Under the pieces are notes generated by a model that saw only the letters and a list, made by a program, of their open reading frames with translations, was not told the origin of the DNA and searched no databases. The translations under genes were made by a program, and so were the position numbers. DNA of 64,000 nt, taken from Acanthaster planci (taxonomy: Eukaryota > Echinodermata > Asteroidea > Valvatida > Acanthasteridae). Shown piece after piece: positions 12,465 through 21,679 of this stretch (the stretch's first letter is position 1; each line of letters begins with the position of its first letter). The stretch is from positions 305,520 to 369,519 of the forward strand of contig NW_019091357.1 of assembly GCF_001949145.1 (NCBI RefSeq), written 5' to 3'.

Positions 12465-13127
12465 ATGGCTGATGTTCAGCAAACAGTTGCAAAGCCCGCC
12501 AAGAAGCCATCCAAGCCCCGGAAGCCAGCAGGGCCCAAGGGCACCGACATGATCTTGGATGCTTTGAAGAATCTCGGCCAACCTCGCAAGCCAGTCTCTG
12601 CTCAAGCTATCACCAAGTACGTCAAAGCTAATTACAAAGTTTCTGACAAGGTGGATGCTTCTCTGAAGAGGGCCGCTAAGAAGCTGCTTGCCGACGGTAA
12701 AATCGTGCAGGTGAAAGGCAAGGGATACAACGGATCCTTCAAGCTGAATGTCAAGGCAGTCGCTGCTGCTGAGGCCGCTAAGAAGAAGAGGGCAGCTGCC
12801 AAGGAAAAGAAGAAGGTAGCGCAGGAGAAGGCTAAAGCCAAGAAGGCCAAGAAAGCTGCTGACAAGAAGGCCAAGGCGGCTGACAAGAAGGCCAAGAAGG
12901 CAGCCAAGAAGAAGACATCCAAGACGAAGAAACCTGCTGCCAAGAAGCCTGCCGCCAAGAAGGCAGCTAAGAAGCCTGCCACCAAGAAGGCAGCCAAGAA
13001 GCCTGCTGTCAAGAAAGCAGCCAAGCCCGCCAAGAAGGCAGCCAAGCCCGCAAAGAAAGCAGCCAAGCCCGCCAAGAAGGCTAAGCCCGCCAAGAAGCCC
13101 GCAGCCAAGAAGGCAGCCAAGAAATAA
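12465..13127 (+). CDS. H1: Linker histone H1, replication-dependent type, intronless
   Basis: The predicted protein is 220 aa. The frame is open further upstream, but the ATG at 12465 (preceded by CACCATC) gives the expected MADVQQT start with a short tail. The winged-helix globular domain covers residues about 24-95: GTDMILDALKNL, AITKYVKANYKV, LKRAAKKLLADGKIVQVKGKG, then GSFKL. The C-terminal half is almost entirely Lys/Ala/Pro, with repeated AAKKPA/PAKKA units and no acidic patches, as expected for linker-DNA binding and chromatin compaction. It lacks introns and ends in a histone stem-loop, so S-phase-coupled expression is expected. No core histone genes are seen nearby, so it is a solitary H1 gene here. 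The long minus-strand open frames over it are shadows of the Lys/Ala codon bias. Confidence 0.96.
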   Translation: MADVQQTVAKPAKKPSKPRKPAGPKGTDMILDALKNLGQPRKPVSAQAITKYVKANYKVSDKVDASLKRAAKKLLADGKIVQVKGKGYNGSFKLNVKAVAAAEAAKKKRAAAKEKKKVAQEKAKAKKAKKAADKKAKAADKKAKKAAKKKTSKTKKPAAKKPAAKKAAKKPATKKAAKKPAVKKAAKPAKKAAKPAKKAAKPAKKAKPAKKPAAKKAAKK

Positions 13128-13154
13128 GCAGCTTCTCAGCTTGCAAACCCAAAC

Positions 13155-13191
13155 GGCTCTTTTCAGAGCCACCACATATTCAAAAAAGAGA
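13155..13191 (+). terminator. Histone mRNA 3' stem-loop and downstream element
   Basis: GGCTCT-TTTC-AGAGCC at 13155-13170 is a perfect 6-bp stem with a four-base loop, the SLBP-binding element of replication-dependent histone mRNAs. It lies 27 bases after the H1 stop. CAAAAAAGAGA at 13181-13191 matches the purine-rich histone downstream element bound by U7 snRNP. Confidence 0.95.
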
Positions 13192-13206
13192 TCATTCTTG
13201 CTGTCA

Positions 13207-13212
13207 AATAAA
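13207..13212 (+). terminator. AATAAA downstream of the histone stem-loop
   Basis: A consensus poly(A) hexamer lies 37 bases after the stem-loop. It could permit a polyadenylated H1 transcript outside S phase as well as stem-loop processing. Confidence 0.5.
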
Positions 13213-13639
13213 TCGTGTCTATTTCAGTCTTTATTTTTAAAGATCATGCCATCATTTCTCCTTTTCCTAAATCGAAACCATGTTCAACCTCCGGCCCCCA
13301 TAACCCCCTCGTAGCGTAATCGAAAAACAAATAATGATACAAAGCAAACAGTCTCTTGAGTTCATTTAAAAATATCCCTTCTTTTAAACTAGAAAAAAAG
13401 TTTTTGTTGGGGTTACGTCCTTATTTAATAAAGTGGAAATTTATGCTCATGCAGGAGTCGGGTAATGACCTTCCCTTATTGGCATCACGAAGCCGATAAG
13501 ACGGATATTTTATGCCAAGTCAATGTCGCGTGGGAAGCCAACACCTGTCATAATCTTAATTAAAATTGTACTTAAGTTAAAGGAGGAAATCCTGTGGAGG
13601 CTCTTCATTGCCTACTAAGATTCAATTGCACTGAACAAG

Positions 13640-16600
13640 ATGAACGGACAAACAGCCTCGCTGCTAACCTTCTTTGTACTGAGCAGTCTACCAGGTAATG
13701 AGACTTTATATGTGGATTGGACTTTTTTGCACAATTACTCTACTCTGCTAACTTGATTTTGCTTCTTTGCGCTACACGAACGTGGTAAAAGTATACGAGT
13801 ATATGTATTTGAATGAATGTGTAGTTATCATAAGTGCTAATTTCAGACGGGAAAATTCACGGGGTGAAGGATGTAAGGAAAGACATGGAAGGATGTACAT
13901 TTCGAAACAGCTGCAATTCGTGACATTCAAGCAGACCTTATTTGACTTCTTTTAGTTCTTTAGTTGTTCCTGTTGACTATTTTCCTGCGCTTTCCAGGAG
14001 CAATGCTCGTCTACACTGCCTACAGTCCAACAACAGGATATTCTTTCGTCGTATTCGAAGACAGCGTTGACGACACCGACTCATGGTTTGAGGCCAGGGC
14101 CAAATGCCGCGTTCACTCACAGTACGCCGACTTGGCTGAGATAAGTGCAAGCGACTTCACAATAGTACAAGATCTACTGAGCAACTCACAAGCATCGTAA
14201 GAATTTTAGTTGTAATATGTGCACGGTAGAGCTTTTTAATATCCTCTTGAATACACAATCCGAAAATTTGACCGAGTGCACTCTTCATATCTTTGAACGC
14301 ATATGAAAATTAATAACAGATTATAGTGTACTGTGTACATGTACCTGTACCGTATACAAGTGCACTGTATGTTTGTTTTGCTGACGTAGACCTCAGTACC
14401 ATTACGATTCCTTCATCGTGAACATTCCACTGAGTCCAACTTCACCATCTCCGTTTGAAAATTCAATCTGTCTGACTGAAAAAGGAAACTAAAGAGGTTA
14501 TAATATAATTTACGCATTTACTATGTACGCAGTTCTTCCTCTTACTGGATTGGAATCTACGACCACTTATCCGAAATGAACTTCAAGTCTCTGTACACCG
14601 GGGCAGACATAACCTTCGCGAACTGGGACAACGATAGACCAAAGAACGACATGAACAAGAACTGTGGGTCCTGGGATACATCAAATAGTTATTGGAAAGA
14701 CGAGGCTTGTACTGGGAAGAAACGTGGAGTGTTATGTCGGATGCTGACGCCTATTCCTTCTTCCAACATCGACCCTAACACAGGTGAACCAATTTGGGCG
14801 TTTCACAATAGGGCGCCTCCAAGATTTTGCAATGTATTGGCCAATCATAATGCGCGAAATCTGTCGACGCAATGACCGTTTGGAAAGGGTCAACAGATTT
14901 TGCTCATTGTGATTGGCTAACGCGTTGCAAACTCTTGGAGGTGCACTATTGTGAATCGCCCGTATTCCTTGAAGAGTTGTTTTATTCTGATTTTCTCTTC
15001 TTTCGGTCGTTCTGCAAGTTTGGAGACTATGGGGAAGGATATTGAAATGATACTACATTTGTAATTTGGCTTTCTCTTGTATCGCAGGCTGTCCGCCAAC
15101 AATGGTCCCCTTTGATGACGTCTGCTACGATTTTCGTGTGTTGATGACTGGGAATTTCAGCTCTGCACGGCAGGCTTGTGAAACATTACCAGGTCGGATG
15201 ATTATACCGGAGAGCCAGTCTGAAGCAGACTTCGTGGACCTGTATACCATCCTCACGGGGTATAAGAAGCGAGGAAAAATATCCAATATTTTCTGACAAT
15301 GGCCCAAGGGCAATAAACCCTACGTCCACTCGCCCAAACCCACCTAGCTGGCAATTATTAGTTGAAAGTTTTAAAACGAAAGTGTTCACGTTGAGTGGTA
15401 AAACAGTTCGAGATTTAAAATAGGAGCAATGAGTCAACAATTTACTTTCCCATCTTTTGAACATTTCGCATGCAGCAAAGCTACTTTTTGGCTGGGTATC
15501 ACGGATGAAGAAGAAGACAACGACCTGCGCAGTATTTACGGACCTAACCTCTCTTTCGAAAAATGGCACCCGAGTGGCTCGGGCGTCGTTGCATCTGAGA
15601 CAGACTGTGCCTATATCGACACCAGCAGCGGCTACTGGTTAACAGACCATTGCGATGAACCAAAAGGCGTCATGTGTTCTTTCGTTCCACCACTACTACA
15701 AGGTTAACCTGACTTTTTGAAGCTGTTTGAGGAAAACCTAACATGAGTGTGTATAAACTAAATGTCTCTTGTCTTTGTAACTATGGCACTAGTACTGACA
15801 TTGCCATAATTATTTGTATCGCACGTCAAACCTACGATTTTAGACGTAAAACACACTATCCAAGGTCACCGGATATGATCAAATCTGTCAAAAATCGTGA
15901 AAATCATATATCATGAAGTAAACGGGTGATTATTTAAACTTGTCAATGCTTCTTTTCCTTACTAAGGGTTATTGTCAAATCCCTTTTCCGTTTTATCTAC
16001 CCTCTCTGCATTCTTAGAAGAGACAACAGTAGCACAAAGCATTACATCCACTAGTGAGACAACGCAAGATGCATTTACAATCGTTGCATCCACAGATCAT
16101 GACGTCACTTCTCCAACCTCATCCGAGGCGCAAGGACCCTGTGAGTAAACCATTCGGTCCGCACTATCTGTCTGTCAGTTGGTCTGTCAGTCTGTCTGTA
16201 CGAATCAACAGCACGGTGCCGCTAAGCTGCGCGAGCTCGCAGTTGCTCCTTTTGAAGCACAGCCTACTACACGCAAAGCTTTTTTTCTATCAATAACACC
16301 ACACAGCAGGTTTTATCCCGTGTAAGGCAGGCTGCCACCTGCTATGAGAAGAAAAAAGCTACAGTTCGAGGTACCAAAGTGTAAGAACACAACTTGGTGA
16401 GTATGCATGTAAAAGCTTCACTGGGTAAGTAGAAGACTCATTGATGAGGACGATGGTTCATCGGCGACATGTGCTGTGTGCACCCACTTTATTCCGACGG
16501 AGGGATTTGACCAATCCATTTGTTGAGGTGCTAAAATGTTAGGTTATTTCTAACGGTTGGGAAGCCCCTTTTGTTTTATTTTATGGTAACAGATTGCAAA

Positions 16601-17085
16601 CCTGTTGAAAGGAAAGCGTCCACCGTCATGAGCCTTCCTGGGCATACACGCGAACGCTCCCACAGACATGCATGGCAGCGGTCGGCTGATGAAAGTCTGC
16701 ATCGTGCTAGGTGAGGGCGCTATATAGTTTTGGATCATGAGCAAGGACACTTACTTGGGATCGCAGACAGTACTTCTGGCCGAGAGATGTCATTCATTAA
16801 TGATTTCTCAGTCCCCCTCTGGTAAATGAATGGCTCATTTTCGTTTCATGACGACTGTGAGACCTATCTAAAGTACCTCATACGAAACTTTTTAATCCAG
16901 TTCGCATCTAAAATTTTTCACGAAGTTGTGAACAGATGTTTTGCCACCTGAATAGTTTTGCCATGTCTATCGCTAACAAAATTAACCTTTTGTCTGTTTC
17001 GTACTCTGCAGTCCTGTCTGTGAAGCCTCAGTGTCTGGTCGGTGATGATGCATACGCACTGGCTCCCTTGGGATGCATTTGCTGA
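13640..17085 (+). CDS. Secreted protein with two C-type lectin-like domains
   Basis: Exons are 13640-13694, 13998-14196, 14533-14783, 15088-15259, 15476-15702 and 16018-16140, plus a tentative last exon 17012-17085. The total is 1101 nt (366 aa) in frame. Exon 1 encodes a signal peptide (MNGQTASLLTFFVLSSLPG). CTLD 1 (about 22-165) contains YWIGIYD, NWDNDRP, YWKDEACTGKKRGVLC. CTLD 2 (about 172-300) contains CPPTMVPFDDVCYDF, FWLGITD, FEKWHP and YWLTDHCDEPKGVMC. Both have the conserved cysteines and WIG/WLG cores but lack the EPN or QPD triplets of canonical calcium/sugar sites, so classical mannose or galactose binding is not predicted. A Thr/Ser-rich stalk (about 300-342) follows. If the donor at 16141 is not used, translation stops at 16146-16148 (344 aa). 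Such proteins often act in innate immunity or matrix; the role here is inference. Confidence 0.82.
14796..14961. mobile_element. Palindromic MITE in the lectin gene intron 3
   Basis: Two arms of about 72 bp are inverted copies of each other, with roughly 80-85 percent identity judged by eye, separated by about 20 bp. They start GGGCG and end CGCCC. Shared internal words include TCACAATAG, CCTCCAAGA, GCCAATCA and AATCTGT. There is no coding capacity. I could not identify a clear target-site duplication, so the superfamily is unassigned. Confidence 0.85.
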
Positions 17086-17700
17086 GAACAAATTGTAGTG
17101 ATAACGTATCATTGTGGGAAATTATAAAAAATCAAATCTAACGTTTGGGTAAGATCTGAGACTATTTTTTGTTGAAAATTTTTATTGAAATTTAAAATTT
17201 GTCGAACTAAACTTTAAGACAGTTTATCTTGATCAGAGACAGCGATGTGAACTTAACGAGGTTTGGGACTGTTACAGGAAGATTCGATAACAAAAAGTAA
17301 ACAAGTTTATCAGGAAAAGCCAGAATAACAACTTTGTTTGAGAAAACTAGAACCGATTGGAAAATAGAAGTGTTAGCTTACGGCCAAAACGATCAAGGAA
17401 ACCCAATTTTGAAGAAATTGGAAATTTAAAACTGGCCTATGCGATTTGTAATGAAAATGTTTACAAAAACGAACCACAAAATTACTGTCATTTAATGTTT
17501 TACAGTTTGAGGAAATCCGTAACAAAACAGGATTCAGCAATGTTCTGACGGATAAACGGCTTTGTCAGATCGGTTACAGTGTCGCAAAATACAGAAGAAC
17601 GTATTAATTCTATGGATTCATATTCAATTTATGTACAGTAGTCTGTAGTTGTGTTATTAATGTTGTTTTCCTTGAATAAAAGAACTTTTCAGGAATACTT
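16149..17700 (+). other. 3' part of the lectin gene and its poly(A) signal
   Basis: A possible terminal coding exon lies at 17012-17085, preceded by a pyrimidine-rich stretch and CTCTGCAG; its frame matches and it ends in TGA. AATAAA is at 17675-17680. The remainder shows nothing recognisable. Confidence 0.4.
17675..17680 (+). terminator. Candidate poly(A) signal of the lectin-domain gene
   Basis: AATAAA in the context TTGAATAAAAG is the first consensus hexamer after the tentative last exon. Confidence 0.4.
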
Positions 17701-18119
17701 ATTCAGAATCTTTTGCCGTTTGTGGCATTTTGTAATGACGGATAAGATGCCCCAAACAGCAGCTCAATGAGCCATAAACTGGAGAGACTGTTTCTAACGA
17801 AGTAACCAAAGTGGGCTGGGCGGGGTGTTGGAGACAGAAGAAAGGCAGGTTTTGATCAACACACGACACTTTCTATACCTCTTCACTGAAACGTACAAAC
17901 AAGGAGCATTATAAGTGGTTCATCGATGATTTTTTTTTAAGAAAACCATCATCATAGCCCATCCCATCGGTGTCGACGGTGGAGACAGCGTCTTTCACGG
18001 TCATCTTTGTACTGTTGGACAGAATTAACGAAGCAGCGCGGCCTTTGCGCACTACGCCAGTTGGTGCAGTAATTGCTTGTAACAGTTGTTCCCAGAAAAT
18101 ACAAATAAAAAATCACAAC

Positions 18120-18345
18120 CTTTCCCCAAAACTCCCCCACCCCCCAAAAAGAAAAGATGGTCCATCATCTAGAAGTGGCCAAGGGTGGCCTGAAATTTTA
18201 AAACTATTTGTGGCCTTTCTGAGGGTTGCCAAAAAGAGAGAGAGAAAAAAAATCGTCTTTCTCTCATTAACCCCCTTAAAGGCAGGGGTTTGGGCGTTGG
18301 GAGGGTGTAGCCCCTGTTGCTCCAGCCTGGATCCGCCCTTGAAAG
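18120..18345 (-). repeat. Dispersed element ending GGATCCGCCC
   Basis: Read on the minus strand it begins GGGCGGATCCAGG, continues with G/T- and A/G-rich low-complexity tracts and ends in a T/G run. This opening resembles the elements in the SEC12 introns. It is probably a non-autonomous repeat remnant. Confidence 0.35.
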
Positions 18346-19965
18346 TGGCATACTTATGATGATGACGATTCGACGGCGCGACGTTGTTTGCAGGATTAAT
18401 ATTGGAGGCGGGCGAATTTGTGACACTTGATGGCGCCATTCATGTTAACCATTAACCAGTTGCTCGGGACAGCAGCTTGTAGTCCTGAAGGTCTCTTCGC
18501 CTAAGTGCGATATTCTGACAAAAACTCAGTTATATCTTCAGAAGTTATGGTAACGCTGAGACTGGAGAGTAGTGTGCAGGTAAAAGTAAGTAAACGGACC
18601 ACAGCTGGTAAATTTTTGGGTGGAAAAAGGAGGAATTTTTGGTCCATAAGTTTTGAGCAGAAAGCCGGCGAGTGAACAGTTTGGGCGGGGTCGACGGTCA
18701 GTGATGCTATGGCAATGGTCAGGGTTGCGCGTGTGTATGATTTGACGTCTGCCGTTCTGGCCAGCTAGCTCGGTGTTTAATCCAGTGTCGGGTGGGGGTT
18801 GCTTTGTTTGCGTGATTTAATGCGAGGTTTGGTTAGCTTTCAGTTTTCCAAATATGTTGTATGTTTTTTTCAGTCATTATTTTGTTCACCTCCGGATCCA
18901 GCTGGCTAACGCTGAGTAACAGTGCAGTAACAATAACAGTCATTAGTACATGTACATTAGGCCTGGGCCAATACAGACATTGTTATTTTTCTACACTGGA
19001 ATATCAGCCAACAGAAAGCAATAACATATCCTAAAGAGTCAAATTTAGCAGGGAAAATACCAAAAGTGTTTACTCATGAAATAATTTTCAGACCAGTCTT
19101 AAACTTAGAGTCAGTGCACTCAGTGTCAAATTACATGTATGTTCGTGTATGGAACTCTTTCCTTACCTAACTAATGTCAGGGCCATGTGCCGATACTTGT
19201 ATTTAAAGACACAATTTGGAATTCATCATTTTCAGCTGGAACGACTTCTGTGACTTCACTTGGCCAGTGAGTTTAACTTTTAGTTTTACAGTAATTTTGG
19301 GCCAATATTTTCTGTTTTCATCAGCAAGCACTCCTGAAGCAAAGGATCTACTCAACACAGAAAATGATCAAGTTGAATTGGATAAAGAGACGTATATCAG
19401 AGTTTTTACAACTGTGCATTTATTGAGTCATGTGCAAAACAATGCCAGTTCTCATACCAAATTCATGAAGGGATCCGACCAGTCGGATCTAATTGATTTG
19501 AAGCTAATTGTTATTTTTGGTTTTCCAGCAGCCTTACACTCATCATTTGGTGTCCAGTTCAAATAAAATAGACCTACAAAAAATGTGTTCTCCTTCTTTA
19601 GTTGATATTTATGAAAGTGGTTTCAAAAGTTTTTTCTCCAGTACTCTGTGATACATGTACTGACAAAAGATTTTGAAAGTAATGGAAAAATCTCAGAATA
19701 ACAACCAACCTTGATGACTGTCTGAAAAATGGTCACGAAATAACCTCTTGGCTTAAGACGCAACAAGTGTTCCAATCGTTTATTGGATAAATGTCTTTAA
19801 ACATTCAAATCTGGCTATATCAATCAAAGTTGGGCCTTGTCTTAGTTGTCTGTGCTGAAGAAAGTGTTTTAAAAGAACTGGAAGTTTAAATGTCCAATTT
19901 CATTTTTGTTGGTCATTTTTCTCCAGGAATTTGATAGATGACATTGGTTTGGAAGTGGGGGAAAG
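18345..19965 (+). other. Spacer and probable 5'UTR intron of the PAQR gene
   Basis: A pyrimidine-rich tract and TTTCTCCAG at 19918-19926 make a good 3' splice site 39 bases before the PAQR ATG. This implies at least one upstream noncoding exon; a candidate donor (CAG|gtaaaa) lies near 18577. An open frame at 19216-19566 has no family resemblance and I do not call it a gene. Confidence 0.4.
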
Positions 19966-20961
19966 ATGAAAATCTCAATTGGCTATGAGAATAACCAGCC
20001 TCCTGGTCTGCGAGCTGAGGAGGTTCCACTGCAGTTCCGTGAGCCATACGTAGAGATTGGATACCGCAAGCCTTACCAACCTTTCAGCTTCTACCTGAAG
20101 AGCTTCTTTCAGATCCACAATGAATCCCTCAACGTATGGACCCATGCTATCGCCTGCGTGGCCATCATGTTCCAGGGGATTCGGCTCTGCGCGACCTTGG
20201 ACATGGAACATGATCCTTATGCCCCAATGTTCAAGATGCTCATCTTTAGCTGCATGACCTACCTGTTTCTCAGCACCTGCGCGCACCTGTTCCAATCAAT
20301 TAATGAGGTGGCTCATCACACCTGTTTCTTCATCGACTACATGGGTGTCAGCCTGTATGCCTTCTCTGCTGGTATGGCCCATATTCACTTCTGTGCTCTG
20401 CCTTGGGTTTATGATGTCACTGAAAGTTTCTACCTCCCCCTTCATTGGTTTCTCTCCTTCTTAGTTTGCTTCTGCTGCAGTTACTCCAAGTATCGCTACA
20501 AACGACCTTACCCCTTCGCTCGCAAAGTTTGGCAGATGTCCTCTGTGGCCGCTGGTTACATCATAACCATGTTTCCTGTTGTTATGCGCCTTCTGTTCCA
20601 GGGGCTGTCAATTTTCCACGACTTGGCCCTCTTCTACCAGGTGCTCTCGGTGGCTTCCTTTTTAGCTGGCTCCTTTTTCTTTGCTGCCCCTTTCCCCCAG
20701 AAATTTTCCCCTGGTAACTTTGACATTGTAGGACATGGTCATCAACTGTTTCACATATTCATGGCGTTGACGTCCTACATGGAAGTGGAAGCCGTCTACC
20801 GAGACTACGTTGACAGACGAAGTATCTACTCCAACCTTTTCACCCCCACGCCCATGATAGTCTATGGCTACTTTGTTCTACTTATGATCGCCAATATGAC
20901 TGTTGTCTTTGTTTTCCGTGAGAAGATCAAGGCTCGAATTGAACGAGAAAAAGAGGAGTGA
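19966..20961 (+). CDS. Membrane progestin receptor-type PAQR protein (class II), single coding exon
   Basis: The predicted protein is 331 aa, the usual length for PAQR5/7/8-type membrane progestin receptors. Landmarks in order are REPYVEIGYR (about 25-34), IHNESLNVWTH (about 50-60), a CAHLFQS segment (the S-x3-H region of the superfamily, about 105-111), FIDYMGVSLYAF (about 121-132), and GHGHQLFHIF (about 257-266) carrying the His residues of the second metal-binding set. Seven or eight hydrophobic segments lie between and after these, and the tail is short, charged and Arg/Lys/Glu-rich. Members sit in the plasma membrane, resemble adiponectin receptors in fold, and vertebrate class II members mediate rapid non-genomic steroid responses; ligand and signalling here are inference. 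The CDS lacks introns. Assignment to alpha, beta or gamma subtype is not possible by eye. Confidence 0.93.
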   Translation: MKISIGYENNQPPGLRAEEVPLQFREPYVEIGYRKPYQPFSFYLKSFFQIHNESLNVWTHAIACVAIMFQGIRLCATLDMEHDPYAPMFKMLIFSCMTYLFLSTCAHLFQSINEVAHHTCFFIDYMGVSLYAFSAGMAHIHFCALPWVYDVTESFYLPLHWFLSFLVCFCCSYSKYRYKRPYPFARKVWQMSSVAAGYIITMFPVVMRLLFQGLSIFHDLALFYQVLSVASFLAGSFFFAAPFPQKFSPGNFDIVGHGHQLFHIFMALTSYMEVEAVYRDYVDRRSIYSNLFTPTPMIVYGYFVLLMIANMTVVFVFREKIKARIEREKEE

Positions 20962-21603
20962 AAGTTAGGTAAGGATCACGAACCAATACGTAAACTTGTA
21001 CCCAATTAATTGAAATAATATTTTTGCTGGAATAACTATTTTAAATTTAAATGTTGTAAATGATTATTTCACCTGTTTCAAATTAGGTTTAATTGTATCA
21101 ATGCAAAATGCAAAAAAATGGTTGAATGTTGCCCAGGATTTCGAACTTCACCTTGATGTATTACCAGTGTTTACATGGGTATACATGTACATACATGTAC
21201 GAGTAGCTGGCTCCGAAGTGGTTCCTTCATGATGAAACATCTACTGAAGTAACACAGACATTGTACTCTGACTGTATTCCATGCGTGCATTAAAAAACAA
21301 ACAAAAAGTATGAGTTAAAATGTGACGAGTTCTTGCAAACATGTATGTTGAGCTTTTTTAATCAGTTACTCAGTTTATAAGTAAAAAGAAACTTTCAATA
21401 GTAAATGATGTGCATGTTCTGTGCTTTTATACATTTTGATTACTTTTCTACACATAAATTGTTTCAACGTGATTTAATTTTGTGTTAAACTGTTTTTGCT
21501 AGGGATTTAAACTATAGATGCAAGCAGCCTTTCCATGCAATGCACTGCACACAATGATTACACCGATAAAAATTATTATACTCAGAAACAGACCTGTCGT
21601 ACG

Positions 21604-21679
21604 TACGTTGTACATTGTACGTCGTACGTTGTACGCTGTACGTTGTATGTCGTACGTTGTATGTTGTACGTCGTACATC
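21604..21679. repeat. Tandem array of a 7-bp unit, TACGTTG
   Basis: Ten consecutive 7-mers plus a partial copy read TACGTTG with C/T and A/G variants (TACATTG, TACGTCG, TACGCTG, TATGTCG, TATGTTG). Because 7 is not divisible by 3 and the unit has no stop in most frames, open frames appear on both strands. These are artefacts of the repeat and not genes. Confidence 0.92.

Noticed and set aside
12249-13175. Long minus-strand open frame (308 aa) over histone H1
   Set aside because: It is the antisense shadow of Lys/Ala codons (AAG/GCC read backwards as Leu/Gly). The sense strand encodes a clear H1 with its stem-loop.
17970-18439. Open frames of 85-129 aa on both strands
   Set aside because: They fall on a low-complexity dispersed element with G and A runs, and no protein family is visible.
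19216-19566. 116-aa plus-strand open frame upstream of PAQR
   Set aside because: It has no recognisable domain, lies in the probable 5'UTR intron, and has AT-driven composition.
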